This document shows positions 1 through 6,327 of a stretch of DNA of 29,619 nucleotides, piece by piece. The position numbers and the translations under genes are program-made. The stretch comes from a virus. How positions within the stretch are numbered: the first letter of the stretch is position 1; the number at the start of each line of letters is the position of its first letter. The stretch spans positions 1 through 29,619 of the IMG/VR virus record IMGVR_UViG_3300037541_000139; one strand, written 5' to 3'. The notes beneath the pieces are model-generated. The model searched no databases and was not told the origin of the DNA. It saw nothing but the letters and a program-made list of their open reading frames with translations.

Positions 1-362
1 GTATTGATCTGCTCCCAGAACAATACAGCAGAGATGCTATCAGCACCAGATGCGTTTTCAAGTACAGATAGCTGCATTTCCACGTTGATTGAAACAAGGT
101 CATTACCAGCCGCATTCTCAAGCACAGAACTAATAAAGCTTGCTGAACCTGAAATACTGTCTGCACCAGCAGATGTTTCAATAATCGTTCCACCAAAATT
201 AGCAGCCCCTGCAATTGTATCTGTACCACTGGCTGCTTCAATAATATCGGTGGCAAAGTATGGGTTGCCTGCCATGAGGTCATTGCCCGATGCGGCTTCA
301 AGAATAGATGCTGGATACTCAACCCCCGGCACAGCAACTGTGTCGTTTCCTGAAGCCAGTTC
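1..362 (-). repeat. 60-bp in-frame tandem repeats (20-residue protein repeats)
   Basis: Six consecutive units lie in one reading frame. The first is 63 bp (362-300) and the next four are exactly 60 bp (299-240, 239-180, 179-120, 119-60); the last runs off the edge. The protein register is conserved (EAASGND, EAASGTD, ETSAGAD, ENAAGND, ENASGAD), while the nucleotides have diverged. The array is therefore old and maintained at protein level. Confidence 0.85.
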
Positions 363-440
363 AAGAACAGAACGATCATAAGCTGACCTGCCCCAAGGCC
401 CAAATCCCCATGCACCTGATCCCCAGCCGCCTTCACTCAT
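1..440 (-). CDS. Repeat-containing virion (tail-type) protein, 3' end beyond window
   Basis: The gene starts at ATG 440 and stays open to the left edge (146 codons visible), so its C-terminus is missing. The N-terminus is Gly/Trp-rich (MSEGGWGSGAWGFGPWG). From residue 27 it consists of 20-residue repeats of the form E-x-A-S-G-x-D-x-[IV]-[AS] followed by an aromatic position and a hydrophobic pair. The ATG overlaps the stop of the upstream gene as ATGA, so translation is probably coupled. Its place at the distal end of the structural operon, together with the repeats, suggests a tail or fibre protein with stacked beta units. I do not recognise a named family, and the function is inferred from position and composition. 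Confidence 0.75.
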   Translation of the reverse strand, partial: MSEGGWGSGAWGFGPWGRSAYDRSVLELASGNDTVAVPGVEYPASILEAASGNDLMAGNPYFATDIIEAASGTDTIAGAANFGGTIIETSAGADSISGSASFISSVLENAAGNDLVSINVEMQLSVLENASGADSISAVLFWEQIN

Positions 441-1015
441 GTTGCCGTGAGTCGGAACTCATAAGTAACTGAGATCACGTCCCCGGATACCACAGACCGA
501 TCTCCGGGCGATTGGAAGTCTGCGGCACTGAATAACGTACCCGTCGTTCCTAAGATCGTGCTGTTACTTGTTAGGAAGGCGCCACCTACCGTTGCGGTTG
601 CGTCAATATTAAACACAGCCTTATTAGAGGTGTTCGTTACTACCGAAGGATTGGCATTTGTTGATGCGGCAAAAGTTGCCGCTGGTCTGGTTGCATCGCT
701 GTAGCAATCAATCTCTGTCCAGCCAGCATGGGAAGACATCGTATCCGAAGCAGCCGGTGTATTACTTGCAGCAGCACCGTATAAGCCCACATACCATGTT
801 GTGATCTGTGCTGCCGAGTTTGCCAGTGCCGTGCCAGCCATGTACTGAAGCCCGACGTTGACTACCAAGTTATCACCCTCAGCAGTCCACTTGAGGTTGC
901 CATCCTTATCATGGCACTCTGCATAGTACCTACCGCAGGCAACAGCCGATTCACCCCACGATGTTTTAGCGGCTAACCCGCTAGAAACTTGATCACCCGC
1001 TTTTGCTTTTTCCAT
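437..1015 (-). CDS. Phage structural protein, probably tail-associated
   Basis: This is a 192-residue protein rich in Ala, Ser and Thr. A conserved-looking central part contains GLQYMAGTAL and TWYVGLYGAA, followed by SSHAGWTE. I recall this pattern from uncharacterised virion proteins of environmental phages, but no biochemical role is known to me. It starts at ATG 1015 with GGAA seven bases upstream, two bases after the stop of the preceding gene, and its own stop overlaps the next ATG. Composition and operon position point to a beta-rich tail or fibre component, which is inference. Confidence 0.7.
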   Translation of the reverse strand: MEKAKAGDQVSSGLAAKTSWGESAVACGRYYAECHDKDGNLKWTAEGDNLVVNVGLQYMAGTALANSAAQITTWYVGLYGAAASNTPAASDTMSSHAGWTEIDCYSDATRPAATFAASTNANPSVVTNTSNKAVFNIDATATVGGAFLTSNSTILGTTGTLFSAADFQSPGDRSVVSGDVISVTYEFRLTAT

Positions 1016-1017
1016 CT

Positions 1018-1434
1018 CTATTCCATCCGTATCAAAGCATTGGTTGCTGAATTGGTCGGCATCGTAATTGTAAATTGAGTTGTGGTTGTTTTGTCAGACC
1101 CAAAATCTAAAACTGCTATCGAACGATCTGCTTTACTGCTGTTGTAAATCAATGCACATCGAGCTGTAAATGAAGCAGGATTCCAAATCACATTATCAAA
1201 ATCTACGTATGCCGTCGTACCTGAATAACTTACGGTAACGCCTGTCAATACTTTCCCACCAAGTGTATACCCAGTACCGCTTACTTCATTGGTTGACGAG
1301 TAAACGGTAGTCCCTTGGTTAAGATTCGCATTTGCAGTAAACAAAGCTATTTTTAATACGTCTGTATCTAGGTCATGTATACCTAAATACAATTCATACT
1401 TAAAGCTAGTTGTCTGCCCTTGGACGATACTCAT
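1018..1434 (-). CDS. Conserved phage virion protein (FKxELYLGIHDLDTD family)
   Basis: The 138-residue protein begins with a pattern I recognise from many uncultured phage structural operons: FKYELYLGIHDLDTD followed by KIALFTANANL, then EVSGTGYTLGGK and a C-terminal ALIYN segment. These proteins are normally left as hypothetical, and tail or surface location is assumed. The start ATG 1434 overlaps the previous stop (ATGA), placing it firmly in the structural operon. There are no membrane segments or catalytic motifs. The family resemblance is from memory and the role is inference. Confidence 0.72.
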   Translation of the reverse strand: MSIVQGQTTSFKYELYLGIHDLDTDVLKIALFTANANLNQGTTVYSSTNEVSGTGYTLGGKVLTGVTVSYSGTTAYVDFDNVIWNPASFTARCALIYNSSKADRSIAVLDFGSDKTTTTQFTITMPTNSATNALIRME

Positions 1435-2342
1435 GACACTTGGACCCTAACCTGACCGTCTCGGTATGCATCCATCCTTTGCTTACCGTCCCCAAGATTC
1501 TTGAGAAGTGCAATTGATTGGACATATCTATCGCTAGCAAGCTTCATAAGATCCGGCTCAAGTTTTAAGAACGTGGTCCCTTCTAGTATGGTTGCGTTTA
1601 ACAACGCAGAATCAAAGTTATCGCCTAACCACGTAGTACCTGCTATGTTGTCTACCGCAGAAACAGCTACTGTAAATCCTGATCCCGTGCCACCTAGATA
1701 AGTATTGGCACAAGTTAACGAGTCATTTGCCACATAAAAACAACCTGGGTTAGATATAGCAACTGCTGTTACTGCATTACCGGATACCGTAATTGTAGCC
1801 GTAGCTGCCGACCCACTACCACCTGTAAGCGGCACATCAAAGTACGTGCCATTCACATAACCTGATCCACCAACTATCGCGCCAACGCTATTTATTGCGC
1901 GTTGCACAATTGATGTCGGGTAAAAGTAATAGTGCAGTTCTGCACTGTAACCTGTATCAGGTGTTGGGCCGACAATAAACACAAGTTCGTTTGGAAACGT
2001 TGGATAGTCTGGACCAAACAAAGCGTAATGTTTTGGCAAGCCCGTTGACGTTGGATCAGGATACGCTTCTCTAATAAAGTTAACGTCTTTGTTTAACAAG
2101 TATAGGTATTCACCATTACTTTTTATGACGGCCAGCGAATATACCGAAAGCATGTCTGATGGACATTGCAAATATTTATTATTTGCCGTTAACGAGCCTG
2201 TGACGTTTTTACGCAGATTAGCAATCTGCACCGTATTGTAAATACGTTGCTCCGCCTGGCGGATCATGGTGTTCATGTCCGCCGTCTTAAACGTTGTTTC
2301 GAGGTAGTCTTCTACCGCCGTCACAAGCTCTTGATAATTCAC
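1431..2342 (-). CDS. Head-tail adaptor-like protein with inserted Gly-rich beta domain
   Basis: 303 residues from a GTG start at 2342 that overlaps the upstream stop. Residues 1-145 (QAEQRIYNTVQI, LRKNVTGSL, LLNKDVNFIREAYPDPTSTGLPKHYALFG, VGPTPDTGYSAELHYYFYP) match the phage adaptor family related to podovirus SU10, as I recall it. Such proteins join the portal ring to the tail. Residues about 150-230 are an apparent insertion with GGSGYVNGTY, PLTGGSGSAA and GNAVTAVAI, a repeat style seen in phage fibres and decoration proteins. The adaptor pattern resumes at TTWLGDNFDSALLNATILEG. Assignment is good for the family and moderate for exact function. Confidence 0.75.
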   Translation of the reverse strand: MNYQELVTAVEDYLETTFKTADMNTMIRQAEQRIYNTVQIANLRKNVTGSLTANNKYLQCPSDMLSVYSLAVIKSNGEYLYLLNKDVNFIREAYPDPTSTGLPKHYALFGPDYPTFPNELVFIVGPTPDTGYSAELHYYFYPTSIVQRAINSVGAIVGGSGYVNGTYFDVPLTGGSGSAATATITVSGNAVTAVAISNPGCFYVANDSLTCANTYLGGTGSGFTVAVSAVDNIAGTTWLGDNFDSALLNATILEGTTFLKLEPDLMKLASDRYVQSIALLKNLGDGKQRMDAYRDGQVRVQVS

Positions 2343-2491
2343 GCCATCGGTCCCCGAGCCATTACACCCTTAGTTGCAGCGCCAGTGCCACGAATTTTTA
2401 TGCCACTGGTTTTAATATCTTTTTCAGGATATCCAGCCGTATGGACCACAGGAACAGGCTTTGGCTTTTTAACAACCTTGATATCTTTCAT
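2339..2491 (-). CDS. Small basic hypothetical protein (50 aa)
   Basis: An open frame from ATG 2491 to TGA 2339 encodes MKDIKVVKKPKPVPVV and then a Gly/Lys-rich tail ending in MARGPMA. AGGT lies five bases before the ATG. Both ends overlap neighbours by 4 bp (ATGA upstream, GTGA downstream), the same spacing as the surrounding real genes, which supports it as coding. The sequence is proline- and lysine-rich with no predicted fold. It sits between two structural genes, so a minor virion or assembly role is possible. I do not recognise a family with a known function. Confidence 0.65.
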   Translation of the reverse strand: MKDIKVVKKPKPVPVVHTAGYPEKDIKTSGIKIRGTGAATKGVMARGPMA

Positions 2492-2661
2492 TTCATACCT
2501 CGATAAGTGAACGAAGATTTTTTCTGGTTCGCCACCTTTGCCAGGTTGCGTCCCATCTTCAACATATCAGCGTTTGTCTTTCCGCCTTTAGCTAGTTTCG
2601 TTAAAGGCTTGCCAGGGTGCATTGCCTTTTCATGTTTGTGTACCGCAGTCTTTGCATCCAT
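2488..2661 (-). CDS. Small basic hypothetical protein (57 aa)
   Basis: ATG 2661 is preceded by AGGAG with a six-base spacer. The product begins MDAKTAVHKHEKAMHPGKPL and continues TKLAKGGKTN, followed by ADMLKMGRNLAKVANQ, and ends FTYRGMK. It is Lys/His-rich, and the HPGKPLTKLAKGG stretch resembles other tiny phage proteins found beside virion genes. The stop overlaps the next start (ATGA). It lies in a chain of coupled structural genes, but no function can be assigned from sequence. Confidence 0.68.
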   Translation of the reverse strand: MDAKTAVHKHEKAMHPGKPLTKLAKGGKTNADMLKMGRNLAKVANQKKSSFTYRGMK

Positions 2662-2670
2662 GATGCACTC

Positions 2671-3084
2671 CTATGTTAAAGATATCGTTACTGTACCAAC
2701 AGCCGTTGCTGCGGCCAAGTAGTTTGGTGTTAGTCCGTCATCGTATGCAGAAGCACCGCCTACTGGATTCCACCCCCACTGTATATCTCGAGACCCTCCC
2801 GTGGGAAATCCACCAGAGGAATTAGGTAGTAACTCAAGACCATTTACCCCAGCAGTGACGTACGTTGTATCTTTTCTTGGGTTACGTACAGCCTGTGGGT
2901 CGTCCACAGGAAACATACCAAGAAGCAATTGAGGTTGATCGGGATCAAAGCACTCGTCACAAACCAATAAGTTATACCGCTTAGTTTTTATAACTTCTGT
3001 TCTGAGTTTCTTTAACTTAAATTGCTGACCACACCTATCGCACATAGCGATAGAGTTTTTACCCGAGGCATATCGATTACCCAT
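2671..3084 (-). CDS. Zinc-ribbon phage structural-operon protein
   Basis: I chose ATG 3084 because GGAGG lies five bases upstream. A GTG two codons earlier is possible but poorly spaced. The 137-residue product has an N-terminal four-cysteine knuckle, CDRCG at 15-19 and CDECF at 43-47, followed by DPDQPQLLLGMFPVDDPQAVRNPRKD. I recognise this arrangement from many metagenomic phage genomes next to connector genes. The C-terminal third is Gly/Ala/Thr-rich and virion-like. It probably binds one zinc ion. The gene overlaps the end of the previous gene by 8 bp. The exact role, possibly in the tail or neck, is unknown. Confidence 0.7.
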   Translation of the reverse strand: MGNRYASGKNSIAMCDRCGQQFKLKKLRTEVIKTKRYNLLVCDECFDPDQPQLLLGMFPVDDPQAVRNPRKDTTYVTAGVNGLELLPNSSGGFPTGGSRDIQWGWNPVGGASAYDDGLTPNYLAAATAVGTVTISLT

Positions 3085-4015
3085 ACCCACCTCCAGATCC
3101 TATGAACTGTTGGCGTGGGACGAATCGTATGGCTGCTTTCTCTCGATCCTCGCCTGCTGCTAGGTTGAATTGCTCTTCATAAGCCATCTTCAACATATCA
3201 ACTCGAGAAACAAGTTCTGGTTGCTTCATAGCAATGTAGTACGCAAGCCCAGCAACCAGACATGGTAGGAAACGAAAGTTCATATCAGCAGTCTGTATAC
3301 CTGCTCCTGCGTCTTGTACTCTTCTCATTCTCCAGTAGACAAATTGATAGGTCGTACTGTTGTCTGGCGTAGGCCAGACTGTTATGGCCGGTAGGTTAGG
3401 ATTGTATATTGTGGCTCCAGCCGTATGGCTTGTTGCCGTTGTTCCATTCTGTCCTCGTACAACACCACCTAACGAATTACCGTCTAACCATTGATAGAGA
3501 ATATCTTCGCTATCTATCCGAATAAATCCCGCACTAGGGAGACTTGCCGTTGAACTAAGCGTGATTGTCGTTGTTGTTGAATTAATCGTAGAAGACAACG
3601 TTGCATTAGCAGGGGAAACCTGACCTGATAGCCTTTGAATCCATACTTGGATGGGCCTAGCTTGTTGTAGCTTATTTGGGATCGTAGCGTAGGTTGAAAC
3701 GCTAATACGTGTAATCGTTAGGTCTGCCTGCGTAGACGATACATTCTGGCCGGTACGAATGACGTGTTCTAACAAGTCAATCGTGTCAATAGGCAATGCA
3801 TACGTGTTTACGCCTGCCGTCAGGGTGATAGTCCCCTGATCAATAGTCCACATGTTGATGCCACGATTCTGCCACTCAATGGTCATCAGGTTCATGGAAC
3901 GCCGAGCAGTGCGTAAGTCATAGCCAGTCCGCATCTCACGGCCAGCTCTCTCCCACGCCTCTTCGGCAATCTCAGTGAACTCTGGTGAAAACCCAGTTGA
4001 ACCGCTAGTTGGCAT
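3077..4015 (-). CDS. Probable head-tail connector or neck protein
   Basis: The 312-residue protein has an N-terminal helical part (EEAWERAGREMRTGYDLRTARRSMNLMTIEWQNRGINMWTI) and a beta-rich middle. That middle contains LTAGVNTYALP and IDLLEHVIR, followed by RISVSTYATIPNK and RPIQVWIQR. I recognise this as a widespread uncharacterised family in podovirus-like environmental phages, next to the adaptor gene. An ordering similar to P22 gp4-type tail accessory factors suggests a neck or connector role, which is inference. Residues 130-205 (Ser/Thr-rich, then ITLSSTASLPSAGFIRIDSEDILYQ) look like an added beta domain. ATG 4015 has GGAAG six bases upstream. Confidence 0.65.
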   Translation of the reverse strand: MPTSGSTGFSPEFTEIAEEAWERAGREMRTGYDLRTARRSMNLMTIEWQNRGINMWTIDQGTITLTAGVNTYALPIDTIDLLEHVIRTGQNVSSTQADLTITRISVSTYATIPNKLQQARPIQVWIQRLSGQVSPANATLSSTINSTTTTITLSSTASLPSAGFIRIDSEDILYQWLDGNSLGGVVRGQNGTTATSHTAGATIYNPNLPAITVWPTPDNSTTYQFVYWRMRRVQDAGAGIQTADMNFRFLPCLVAGLAYYIAMKQPELVSRVDMLKMAYEEQFNLAAGEDREKAAIRFVPRQQFIGSGGGYG

Positions 4016-4145
4016 GTTTGGCTTCCAATTCTCTTAAGTCCATAGCAACATCAGCAACGCCATGCCAGTCCTCAAGGGCTATCATGACTTGCAAATACTC
4101 TTTGAGTATCTCCTTTTGTACTTGCCAGTCTTTATAGTCTTTCAT
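4005..4145 (-). CDS. Small conserved phage protein, paralogue of the gene at 26272
   Basis: A 46-residue frame from ATG 4145 to TAG 4005 starts MKDYKDWQVQKEILKEYL and continues QVMIALEDWHGVADVAMDL. About half of the first 33 residues are identical to the 57-residue product at 26272-26445 (MKDY, VQK, IL, Y, MI, LE, W, V in register). This strongly supports both as real genes. Its start overlaps the upstream stop as ATGA and its 3' end overlaps the next gene by 11 bp. It is probably a short helical protein; I know of no established function. Confidence 0.75.
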   Translation of the reverse strand: MKDYKDWQVQKEILKEYLQVMIALEDWHGVADVAMDLRELEAKHAN

Positions 4146-4387
4146 CTGAATCTCGCAGTCTTTGCGGCAATTTTTGCCGGTTGCTTAACAAACTGCTTTC
4201 CTGCGCTTTTTCCAACTCGTTTTGCTCTTGTAGTCGCAGCATACTCTGAAGGTGTAAGAGACTTAATTGCCGCCTCCGGGAGATATCGTTCGCCAGTTGC
4301 TTTTGAACCCTGTGTGCTAGGTTTGCCACTGCGTGTCCTCCACTTTTGGTCTGTCCAATCCTTCAGACTTTTCTGCGGTGCTTTCAC
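4142..4387 (-). CDS. Small highly basic protein, DUF5872-like
   Basis: 81 residues from a GTG start at 4387 that overlaps the upstream TGA. The sequence contains SLKDWTDQKWRTRSGKPS, then ERYLPEAAIKSLTPSEYAATTRAKR, and ends GKQFVKQPAKIAAKTARFR. It carries about 20 Lys/Arg against 5 Asp/Glu. I recall the KW-x-QKWRT-SGKPS / ATTRAKR / GKQFVKQP pattern as the DUF5872 family of phages and large viruses; the DUF number is from memory. A nucleic-acid-binding or internal virion role would suit the charge, but nothing proves it. It is one of a block of tiny basic genes. Confidence 0.72.
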   Translation of the reverse strand: MKAPQKSLKDWTDQKWRTRSGKPSTQGSKATGERYLPEAAIKSLTPSEYAATTRAKRVGKSAGKQFVKQPAKIAAKTARFR

Positions 4388-4641
4388 TTCATCTTCTTTA
4401 AAGTCTGTGCCAGTCTTGCTCGTTGACCCAACTTACCCGGCGCTTTTGCTGCCTTGGCTAACTTACCTGCGGGAATAGGTTTGTCACCTTTGACACCTAA
4501 TGACTTACGTAACGCACCAGGCTTCTTGATGGCTTCTTTAATCCACTTACCACCTTTAAATCCAGGAACACCTCGACCTTTTAATACATCGGCTCGAGTA
4601 ACTTTTCCGTCGTCATTCAGATCAGGAAAGTCTTTAGTCAC
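4384..4641 (-). CDS. Small basic protein with EF-hand/dockerin-like calcium loop
   Basis: 85 residues from a GTG at 4641 with a GGGGG run about five bases upstream. Residues 7-18 (DLNDDGKVTRAD) fit the 12-residue calcium loop, with Asp/Asn at positions 1, 3, 5 and 12, Gly at 6 and a hydrophobic residue at 8. They are followed by VLKGRGVPGFKGGKW. The rest is Lys-rich (IKKPGALRKSLGVKG, LAKAAKAPGKLGQRARLAQTLKKMK). I recall similar proteins in other phage structural operons without known function. Calcium binding is inferred from the loop only. Confidence 0.72.
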   Translation of the reverse strand: MTKDFPDLNDDGKVTRADVLKGRGVPGFKGGKWIKEAIKKPGALRKSLGVKGDKPIPAGKLAKAAKAPGKLGQRARLAQTLKKMK

Positions 4642-4912
4642 GATAACCCCCGCCTTTTTGCTTGTACTTCATAGCAAGCATCTGTGCTTTACGAGCTGAC
4701 CACTGTCCCGGCGATCCGCCTTTGCCACCAGCTTTTATCTGGTTGAACAATGCTTTCCGCATTCCCGGCTTAGTGTAGTTTCCTGCTTCATTAACACGAG
4801 ACTCACCGCCTTCTGCAAAGGCTATGAAGTCCGTATCGTCTCGACGCTTTTTACGCCGAGCCGTGGGCATTTTGGAAGGCATGATTGCCCCCATGCCACG
4901 AGAAGCCATCAT
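4634..4912 (-). CDS. Small basic phage protein (GESRVNEAGNYTKP family)
   Basis: 92 residues from ATG 4912 (a second ATG follows directly). After a basic leader (MPTARRKKRRDD) comes GESRVNEAGNYTKPGMRKALF and then NQIKAGGKGGSPGQWSARKAQMLAMKYKQKGGGYRD. The latter part is a pattern I recognise from several phage and large-virus small proteins with no known role. The high Lys/Arg content and Gly-rich C-terminus are typical of this block. It overlaps the next gene by 8 bp. Confidence 0.7.
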   Translation of the reverse strand: MMASRGMGAIMPSKMPTARRKKRRDDTDFIAFAEGGESRVNEAGNYTKPGMRKALFNQIKAGGKGGSPGQWSARKAQMLAMKYKQKGGGYRD

Positions 4913-4913
4913 C

Positions 4914-5600
4914 TCAGCACTTACCGCCGTAGTTCATTTTCTTGACTTTACCGCCAGACTTCATGCCGGTAGAACCTTTCATGGTTACTTCCATGCCACG
5001 GGTCTTACCTTTCTTGGCAATGCCGTCAGCAGCTTTATGACCAGCAGCTAGACCGCCAGCAGCATAAGCCTTACCGCCGTGCTTCATGCCTTTCATTTCT
5101 GCCATCTCATGTTTGATCATGGACTTTGGCGCGCCTTTGGCTTTCATGAAGCCAACCTCTTTCTTCATCATTGCTTTGGATTCTTTCACTTGACCACCCT
5201 TTTTCATAAATTGACCAAGATCACCGTATCCCGGTGATGCAAAACGTCCTTTGTCAGAGTCTTTCTCTAAACGTCCAGCGGCTAAACCCGGACCAAGTCC
5301 GCGAATAAGTGAGTACTTACCTTCAGGTCTTTGTTCAATATACTCATCTGTTTCTTTTACGTCTGCTTGAATGCCTTTTAAATTATCAGCACTCTTTTTT
5401 AACATGTTTTGACGGTTACGAATTTGATCGGCCATAGCCAAAATATCTTCGTCCGACATCCCGCCTTTGTTAAATTTTTTGACTTTAGCCATTGCAAATT
5501 CCTTACCTACTGACATTGGAACACCAACCTTCTTTGCAAACGATGGACTATGCGCCACCGCTTGCATGAAACGTTTCTGTTTTTCAGAAACAGGTGGCAT
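4914..5600 (-). CDS. Lys/Gly-rich phage protein with SEKQKRFM N-terminus
   Basis: The preferred start is ATG 5600, which forms a TAATG overlap with the upstream stop. The frame is open to an ATG at 5645, but that would overlap coding sequence by 45 bp. The 228-residue product begins MPPVSEKQKRFMQAVAHSPSFAKKVGVPMSVGKEF, like small phage proteins of the S-x-KQ-x-RFM type. It continues with a helical segment (ADQIRNRQNMLKKSADNL). The second half has KGG and Met-rich repeats, and near its end AADGIAKKGKTRG echoes a motif in the upstream gene. It is probably a minor virion protein; the function is unknown. Confidence 0.7.
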   Translation of the reverse strand: MPPVSEKQKRFMQAVAHSPSFAKKVGVPMSVGKEFAMAKVKKFNKGGMSDEDILAMADQIRNRQNMLKKSADNLKGIQADVKETDEYIEQRPEGKYSLIRGLGPGLAAGRLEKDSDKGRFASPGYGDLGQFMKKGGQVKESKAMMKKEVGFMKAKGAPKSMIKHEMAEMKGMKHGGKAYAAGGLAAGHKAADGIAKKGKTRGMEVTMKGSTGMKSGGKVKKMNYGGKC

Positions 5601-5815
5601 TACATCTTTACCATCGTGCCACGAGTGCGTCCTTTTTTGACGCATCCGTCAGCGGCTTTGACGTAACCACCATTCTTAGCGGTTGCAACTTCTACTTCCA
5701 ATTCTGCTTTCTTAACAGGCTTGGGTCTAGGCTTTGGCTTCTTAGGTGCAAGACGTGGATCGTATTCGGACGATGCCATATCTGGTGGGCTGGGTACGTT
5801 ATTTGTCACTGACAT
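5600..5815 (-). CDS. Small Pro/Lys-rich protein with AADG-KKG-TRG motif
   Basis: I prefer ATG 5815 because AAAGGA sits about five bases upstream. An in-frame ATG at 5821 overlaps the previous stop but leaves no spacer. The 71-residue product has a Pro/Lys stretch (LAPKKPKPRPKPVKK) and ends with GGYVKAADGCVKKGRTRGTMVKM. That last motif recurs in the adjacent gene. The product is small, basic and without a known function, although I recall similar C-terminal motifs from other phage genomes. Confidence 0.66.
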   Translation of the reverse strand: MSVTNNVPSPPDMASSEYDPRLAPKKPKPRPKPVKKAELEVEVATAKNGGYVKAADGCVKKGRTRGTMVKM

Positions 5816-5817
5816 GA

Positions 5818-6069
5818 TCATCCTTTCTTAGCGAGGGCATCAATTTTTGCTTCAAGCCGTTCAAAGCCTGAGTCAAATCGTTCCATAATTTTTTCAAGAT
5901 CCGCACGAACTTCTGCACGAGTGATGTGATCACGGGCAATTTCCTCCCGAGTTCTATTCAGTAGGATCTGGATGCGTTTTTGTTCATCAGAAGAGTTCTT
6001 CAACATGAACATCACCAGTCCCACTAAAAACGACGTGATTAAATTCCAAACCAGCGTACCCGTTTCCAT
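5818..6069 (-). CDS. Single-span membrane protein with coiled coil
   Basis: 83 residues. Residues 5-23 (TLVWNLITSFLVGLVMFML) form one strong transmembrane segment. It is followed by a charged helical region (QKRIQILLNRTREEIARDHITRAEVRADLEKIMERFDSGFERLEAKIDAL) likely to be a coiled coil. Its size and topology fit small phage membrane proteins such as holin or spanin accessory proteins, but no lysin gene is nearby in this window, so a lysis role is only a possibility. It begins immediately after the previous stop (TAG ATG). Confidence 0.7.
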   Translation of the reverse strand: METGTLVWNLITSFLVGLVMFMLKNSSDEQKRIQILLNRTREEIARDHITRAEVRADLEKIMERFDSGFERLEAKIDALAKKG

Positions 6070-6324
6070 CTAACACTTCCAAGCCCTTAACGATTTATTG
6101 ATACGGCTGTTTGGATCATTAGCGGTTTTAGCCGACGTAAGCTTCTTCTTCATCCCTTCCATCCTGGCGCAGAATGATTTCTTACGTGGGCCACCTTCAG
6201 GCTGAGGTGCTTTAAGCCCCGGCTTCCCCGGATTGGCTGCGTTATAAGACGCACGTCCTTTGGCGTTCAATCCACCTTTCTCGGACTTGCCTTCTTTTCT
6301 TTGCCAAGCCGGTGTCTTAGCCAT
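6070..6324 (-). CDS. Small basic protein, DUF6321-like
   Basis: 84 residues: PAWQRKEGKSEKGGLNAKGRASYN, then KAPQPEGGPRKKSFCARMEGMKKKL and a tail ANDPNSRINKSLRAWKC. This full-length pattern, including SFCARM and the terminal RI-x-KSLR-WKC, is one I recall as the DUF6321 family, widespread in phages and some large viruses. The DUF number is from memory. No function is established. The net charge is strongly positive and two cysteines are conserved. The gene sits between virion protein genes and shares the tight spacing of the operon. Confidence 0.75.
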   Translation of the reverse strand: MAKTPAWQRKEGKSEKGGLNAKGRASYNAANPGKPGLKAPQPEGGPRKKSFCARMEGMKKKLTSAKTANDPNSRINKSLRAWKC

Positions 6325-6327
6325 GGC

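Noticed and set aside
1-362. CRISPR array from the regular 60-bp periodicity at the left end
   Set aside because: Units are diverged coding repeats without identical repeats and unique spacers, and lie in one open frame.
4062-4478. Long open frames on the plus strand opposite the structural genes, such as 4062-4478, 2247-2510 and 12866-13213
   Set aside because: They are antisense to genes with recognisable products and tight same-strand coupling, have no family pattern and no good ribosome binding sites.
5601-5645. Upstream extension of the gene at 4914 to an ATG at 5645
   Set aside because: It would overlap the preceding gene by 45 bp, whereas ATG 5600 gives the usual TAATG junction and begins with the recognised SEKQKRFM region.
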